Shown here: piece by piece, positions 7,451 to 10,503 of the stretch
Layout of the letters: the number at the start of each line of letters is the position of its first letter
How positions within the stretch are numbered: the first letter of the stretch is position 1
From: Cryomorphaceae bacterium
Lineage (GTDB): Bacteria > Bacteroidota > Bacteroidia > Flavobacteriales > BACL11
Direction of reading: 5' to 3'
NCBI GenBank assembly: GCA_949511925.1
Contig: CATEYX010000024.1
Coordinates: 1-10,503 of the forward strand
Length of the DNA stretch: 10,503 nucleotides
Notes under the pieces: generated by a model
Databases searched by the model: none
Told to the model about the DNA's origin: nothing
What the model saw: only the letters and a program-made list of their open reading frames with translations
Made by a program: the position numbers and the translations under genes

Positions 7451-7774
7451 CTAAATTTCTTTTACATACACACCAGTAAATTCTTCTGGTTGTGAAGTGA
7501 AAATTACTGCTCCTACGGAATTAAAAACGCTCATTTTTAGCGTACGCACATCTTCAGTAAACACCTCAAAACTAAAAAATCCATCAAAAGGATTAGGACT
7601 AATATCAATAGAAATTACCCAACAACTACTGTCCTCAATATTGGCAAGCATATCATAATTTGTTGCCGTACTATCCAAACAACAATAAACACAAATTGGC
7701 TCGAAACAATTATTTGTTTTTTTGCATGAATAAAGCACCAAAAATAAAATACAAGTATAAAGTATGTTTTTCGT
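7451..7774 (-). CDS. Small cysteine-rich lipoprotein-like protein with shortened T9SS-type C-terminal domain; no normal start codon
   Basis: The reading frame is open from a TAG at 7783 to the stop at 7451. Starting at the ACG at 7774 (107 codons) it gives a textbook lipoprotein signal: Lys-Asn, hydrophobic ILYTCILFLVL, then lipobox LYSC with Cys17 and KK. No ATG, GTG or TTG exists at the proper place; the first usable start, TTG at 7741, would cut away most of the signal peptide. Residues about 32-51 match the Cys-x-Asp-x-x-Ala-x-Asn-Tyr...Ser-Cys repeat common in secreted Bacteroidota proteins (CLDSTATNYDMLANIEDSSC). Residues about 57-107 resemble the start of a Por/type IX sorting domain (ISPNPFDG, then VFNSVGAVIF) but stop at GVYVKEI, some 15-20 residues early. 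It lies 53 nt downstream of trmB. Function is unknown. Start and end together suggest a decaying gene, or initiation at ACG. Confidence 0.5.
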   Translation of the reverse strand, partial: TKNILYTCILFLVLYSCKKTNNCFEPICVYCCLDSTATNYDMLANIEDSSCWVISIDISPNPFDGFFSFEVFTEDVRTLKMSVFNSVGAVIFTSQPEEFTGVYVKEI

Positions 7775-7827
7775 AAGTCGCTAAACTATAAAAATATAGG
7801 CATTCTAGTAAATCTCAAAACCAACAA

Positions 7828-8493
7828 CTATTTCAACCTAAATCTCAAATAAGTAATTGGCAAACCTTTATTCAAATAGATTTGTTCGTAATGGGTTTTA
7901 ATTTCCATGTGTTCTCTTTGAACTGGGGAAGTATACAAATCATGTGTACTATCCTCCAGAATATGATTTTGGCCCGTAATAATTCCTAAAGTAAATCCAT
8001 GTAAAAATTGGCTGTCTGTTTTCAGATGAATGACTCCATCTTTCTTAAGAATATTATTATACCTTTTTAAAAAATCAGGATGTGTTAAGCGTTTTGTACC
8101 TCTTCTTTTTTTTAATTGTGGATCAGGGAAAGTAATCCAAATTTCATCCACTTCTTCTTGTGCAAAACAAGTTTCTATCCAATCAATCCGGATACGCAAA
8201 AACCCTACATTACTCAATCCTTTTTCCAAAGCATCAGTTGCTCCTTGCCAAATTCTAGCTCCTTTTATATCTACTCCTAAAAAATTCTTCTCAGGAAATT
8301 TTTCTGCCAAGCCTACGCTATATTCTCCCATTCCACAACCCAACTCCAGCACCAAAGGATTTTCGTTTTTAAAAAAATCCTTTTTCCAATTACCCTTCAT
8401 TGGATACCCCTGCTCCAATACCTGCAAATCAGGTTGATGAACATGGGGATACTCCTGGGTCTGAGCAAACTTTTTTAACTTATTTTTTGCCAA
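7828..8493 (-). CDS. trmB: tRNA (guanine-N7-)-methyltransferase TrmB
   Basis: TrmB uses S-adenosylmethionine to methylate N7 of guanine 46 in the variable loop of many tRNAs. The 221 residues show the Rossmann SAM-binding motif VLELGCGMGEY (48-58), the acidic strand end GVDIKGARIW (73-82), and the family signature WITFPDPQLKKRRGTKRL (119-136). PDP followed by KK/RR is typical of TrmB. The C-terminal HYEQIYLNKGLPITYLRFRL is also family-like. I take the TTG at 8493 as the start: MAKNKLKKFAQ is the usual N-terminus in this group and no in-frame ATG lies just upstream. Length is normal. It is divergent from the glycosyltransferase, with 48 nt between starts, and the lipoprotein-like gene follows it. 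Confidence 0.95.
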   Translation of the reverse strand: MAKNKLKKFAQTQEYPHVHQPDLQVLEQGYPMKGNWKKDFFKNENPLVLELGCGMGEYSVGLAEKFPEKNFLGVDIKGARIWQGATDALEKGLSNVGFLRIRIDWIETCFAQEEVDEIWITFPDPQLKKRRGTKRLTHPDFLKRYNNILKKDGVIHLKTDSQFLHGFTLGIITGQNHILEDSTHDLYTSPVQREHMEIKTHYEQIYLNKGLPITYLRFRLK

Positions 8494-8509
8494 AATTATT
8501 ATTTTGATG

Positions 8510-8517
8510 CAAAAATA
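8510..8517 (-). promoter_or_regulatory. Putative -7 box for trmB
   Basis: Read on the minus strand the sequence is TATTTTTG, matching the Bacteroidota -7 consensus TAnnTTTG. It ends 16 nt before the TTG start of trmB, which implies a very short leader. No clear TTG -33 element is seen. The box overlaps the left arm of the hairpin at 8512-8535. Confidence 0.35.
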
Positions 8518-8535
8518 CTTTGTTTTAAGTATTTT
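8512..8535. repeat. Perfect 9-bp inverted repeat in the divergent trmB/glycosyltransferase spacer
   Basis: Arms AAAATACTT (8512-8520) and AAGTATTTT (8527-8535) are exact reverse complements around a 6-nt loop TGTTTT. The repeat fills the centre of the 48-nt spacer between the two divergent starts. It overlaps the putative trmB -7 box and a near-match for the plus strand (TACTTTG, 8516-8522, one base shorter than consensus). Position fits an operator or a 5'-leader hairpin. The arms share the core AAATACTT/AAGTATTT with the outer stem of the larger hairpin at 7369-7427. Confidence 0.55.
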
Positions 8536-8541
8536 CGGCTT

Positions 8542-9600
8542 GTGAAAGTAAAAAAACGAATTTTAGTAGCTCCACTAGATTGGGGGATAGGACACTCAAC
8601 TCGGTGTATTCCTGTTATTAATGCTTTAATAAGTAATAATTATGAAGTAATACTGGCAGCTGACTCACGTCCATTGCATTTGTTAAGCACTGAATTTCCA
8701 CAATTAGAAATGATTCGTTTTGAAGGATACAACATGAAATATTCAAAGTATTTACCTATGAGTCTAAGTATGATTTTTCAAATTCCAAAACTATTATGGA
8801 ACATAAAAAAGGAAAATTCTGCTCTTGATGAAATTATTAAAGGGTATCAAATTGATGGAGTAATTTCGGACAATCGTTTTGGTCTGTATTCGTCAAAAGT
8901 ACCTTGTGTTTTCATTACACATCAGTTAGAAATACAAGCACCTTCTTTTGCTGAAAGCATACGTAATTTCAATTACCAATACATCAATAAGTATAACGCC
9001 TGCTGGGTGATAGATGATGAAAAAATTAATTTGGCAGGCAACTTATCCAAGCCAGATTCTCTACCAAATAATACTCACTATATAGGAATTCAATCTCGAT
9101 TTGAAAAACAAGAAATAAAGAAAAAATATGATTTTCTTGCAATCGTTTCAGGGCCAGAACCTCAAAGAACTATTTTAGAGAAAGGTCTTGTAAAAGCTTT
9201 AAAAGACAGAAAAGAAAAATCTTTAATTGTTTTAGGAAAACCAGAGATCAACACAAGTAATCAAATAGGAAACTTAACAATAAAATCTCACTTAGATGCA
9301 AAGGATTTAAATACCGCTATTAGCCAGTCCGAACTCATTATTTGTAGGTCAGGTTATTCTACCGTTATGGATTTAGCTAAACTAGAAAAAAAAGCAATAT
9401 TTATTCCCACTCCAGGCCAAACAGAACAAGAGTATCTAGCTCATAATTTTAAAGATTCAGGTATTTGTTATACTCAAAACCAAAGTGACTTCAATTTTGA
9501 AATAGCAATAGCGGAAAGTAAAAACTACACAGGATTTAATTCAAAAATAAATTCAAAAACTAATTGGCCTTCTCTATTCCGCCTTTTTGAGAGTGAATGA
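8542..9600 (+). CDS. MurG-like (GT28-type) glycosyltransferase, substrate unknown
   Basis: This 352-aa protein has the two-domain GT-B layout of MurG and UDP-glycosyltransferases. The N-terminal half begins with ILVAPLDWGIGHSTRCIPVINAL-type sequence (7-29), with the glycine-rich GIGHSTR acceptor loop at 15-21. The C-terminal half has a strand-loop SGPEPQRT (203-210) and the nucleotide-sugar motif ICRSGYSTVMDLAKL (267-281), followed by FIPTPGQTEQEYLA (287-300). This parallels the MurG pattern of R-x-G-x-x-T...E-L and P-x-x-x-x-x-Q. There is no signal peptide or membrane helix, so it is cytosolic or membrane-peripheral. The start is a GTG at 8542, since no in-frame ATG gives the N-terminal strand. 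The true murG normally lies in the cell-wall cluster and is closer in sequence, so I infer a different glycoconjugate acceptor. The 3' end overlaps the convergent kinase gene by 27 nt. Confidence 0.82.
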   Translation: MKVKKRILVAPLDWGIGHSTRCIPVINALISNNYEVILAADSRPLHLLSTEFPQLEMIRFEGYNMKYSKYLPMSLSMIFQIPKLLWNIKKENSALDEIIKGYQIDGVISDNRFGLYSSKVPCVFITHQLEIQAPSFAESIRNFNYQYINKYNACWVIDDEKINLAGNLSKPDSLPNNTHYIGIQSRFEKQEIKKKYDFLAIVSGPEPQRTILEKGLVKALKDRKEKSLIVLGKPEINTSNQIGNLTIKSHLDAKDLNTAISQSELIICRSGYSTVMDLAKLEKKAIFIPTPGQTEQEYLAHNFKDSGICYTQNQSDFNFEIAIAESKNYTGFNSKINSKTNWPSLFRLFESE

Positions 9601-10503
9601 AAAAGTAGAACCTACTCCAACCGTACTTCTTATATTCAAAGTCTGCTGATGCGATTCTATGATATGTTTTACAATAGACAAACCTAAACCAGTACCTCCT
9701 TTTTCACGAGATCGACTATCATCCACTCTGTAAAATCGTTCGCATAAGCGGGCTAAATGCGGCTCTTCAATTCCTATTCCGTCATCAGAAACTTCAACAA
9801 GCAACACATCATTCATATCAAAGAAATGCACTTTTGTTATCCCATTTTGATTTCCATATTTTATGGAATTAACCAAAAGGTTAGTTAGTACTTGACTAAT
9901 TTTTTGTTCATCTGCCTGCACCAAAATTGGCTTATACTCCTTATCAAAAACAATACTTATAGCATTCTGTTTTGCTTTATCCTCCAAAGCATCCAAAACA
10001 GCACTGCATGTAGCTACAATATCAAATTGTCCAAATTTAATTTCCTCTACATTAGTTTCTAAATGAGAAATGCTTTCTAAATCCTCAACTATAGAAATCA
10101 TACGCTCCACACTTTTTTCGGTGCGCAACAAATATTTTCTGTTTATTTCTTTATCCTCCAAAGCACCCTCCAATAAAGTTAGAATATAGCCCTGAATATT
10201 GAAAATTGGAGTTTTTAACTCATGAGAAACATTTCCTAAAAAATCTCTTCTGAATTGTTCTGTATCCTTTAAGTGTTCTATCTCGGCACTTCTTTCGCTC
10301 AGCCACTTCTTAACATCTTGTTCTGATGTTTCCAAGTCAAAAGAATTAGTAATATCTAACTTTTGATTTTGAATAGTTCTATAAAGGATTTCTATTCGAT
10401 TTTGAATGTATTTTCTTATCAGAAAATAAGAAAATAAAGTAACACAAATAAAGAATAATAATAGTTTAACACCATTTGTTTCAATATTAAAAACCAGCAC
10501 AGC
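9574..10503 (-). CDS. PhoR-like sensor histidine kinase, 5' end outside window
   Basis: This is a membrane sensor kinase of a two-component system. The frame is open to base 10503, so the N-terminus, probably including a first membrane helix, is missing. An in-frame GTG at 10500 (counted as residue 1 here) is unlikely to be the real start. A membrane helix is seen at about 11-29, then a short charged linker without a clear PAS domain. The H-box follows (FLGNVSHELKTPIF, phospho-acceptor His93). Next come the HATPase domain's N-box (LTNLLVNSIKYG, Asn211), G1 (DDGIGI, 239-244), an F-box-like ERFYRVD (254-260) and G2 (GGTGLGLSIVKH, 268-279). All catalytic parts are present. The signal is unknown. 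No response regulator lies downstream, as the next gene is the convergent glycosyltransferase, so a partner may lie off the right edge. Confidence 0.93.
   Translation of the reverse strand, partial: AVLVFNIETNGVKLLLFFICVTLFSYFLIRKYIQNRIEILYRTIQNQKLDITNSFDLETSEQDVKKWLSERSAEIEHLKDTEQFRRDFLGNVSHELKTPIFNIQGYILTLLEGALEDKEINRKYLLRTEKSVERMISIVEDLESISHLETNVEEIKFGQFDIVATCSAVLDALEDKAKQNAISIVFDKEYKPILVQADEQKISQVLTNLLVNSIKYGNQNGITKVHFFDMNDVLLVEVSDDGIGIEEPHLARLCERFYRVDDSRSREKGGTGLGLSIVKHIIESHQQTLNIRSTVGVGSTFSFTLKKAE

Noticed and set aside
8030..8437. Plus-strand open frame of 135 codons
   Set aside because: It is antisense to trmB, which has a full set of TrmB motifs. The plus frame is a composition shadow.
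10498..10500. GTG at 10500 as the start of the histidine kinase
   Set aside because: The frame is open to the edge and the family normally has more N-terminal sequence with another membrane helix.

Overview
The window is AT-rich DNA from a member of the Bacteroidota, most likely Flavobacteriales. Four things point there: a fused-type alternative complex III operon, a Mrp ATPase without the usual CxxC, a cysteine-rich lipoprotein with a 'PNP' sorting-like domain, and promoter-like TAnnTTTG boxes with almost no Shine-Dalgarno sequences. No rRNA, tRNA, CRISPR array, insertion sequence or prophage gene is visible.

Region 1 (1-5507, minus strand) is the front of an alternative complex III (ACIII) operon in the order actA, actB, actC. 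ActA is a membrane-anchored cytochrome with six CxxCH heme sites. ActB is a giant fusion of a molybdoenzyme-like domain and a ferredoxin-like domain with four cluster motifs. ActC is the NrfD-like quinol-side membrane subunit and is cut by the left edge. Together they oxidise menaquinol and pass electrons towards a terminal oxidase. The remaining act genes should lie off the left edge.

Region 2 (5615-7244, minus strand) holds a small basic protein of unknown function, Mrp (Fe-S carrier P-loop ATPase) and an Nfu-type Fe-S scaffold, tightly packed. They sit directly upstream of, and point towards, the Fe-S-rich ACIII operon.

Region 3 (7245-7827) is the least ordinary part. It holds a long nested hairpin and a small cysteine-rich lipoprotein-like reading frame. 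That frame has a complete signal peptide but no normal start codon, only ACG where ATG is expected, and a shortened C-terminal sorting-like domain. It looks either decaying or non-canonically initiated.

Region 4 (7828-10503) has trmB (tRNA m7G46 methyltransferase, minus), a divergent GT28/MurG-like glycosyltransferase (plus) separated by a 48-nt spacer containing a perfect 9-bp hairpin, and a PhoR-like sensor histidine kinase (minus, cut by the right edge) whose 3' end overlaps the glycosyltransferase by 27 nt.

I found no convincing previously undescribed multi-gene system. Most of the window is conserved housekeeping and respiration. The points worth following are the two hairpins with related arms, the ACG-start lipoprotein, and lineage-specific changes in cofactor ligands (ActB, Mrp).
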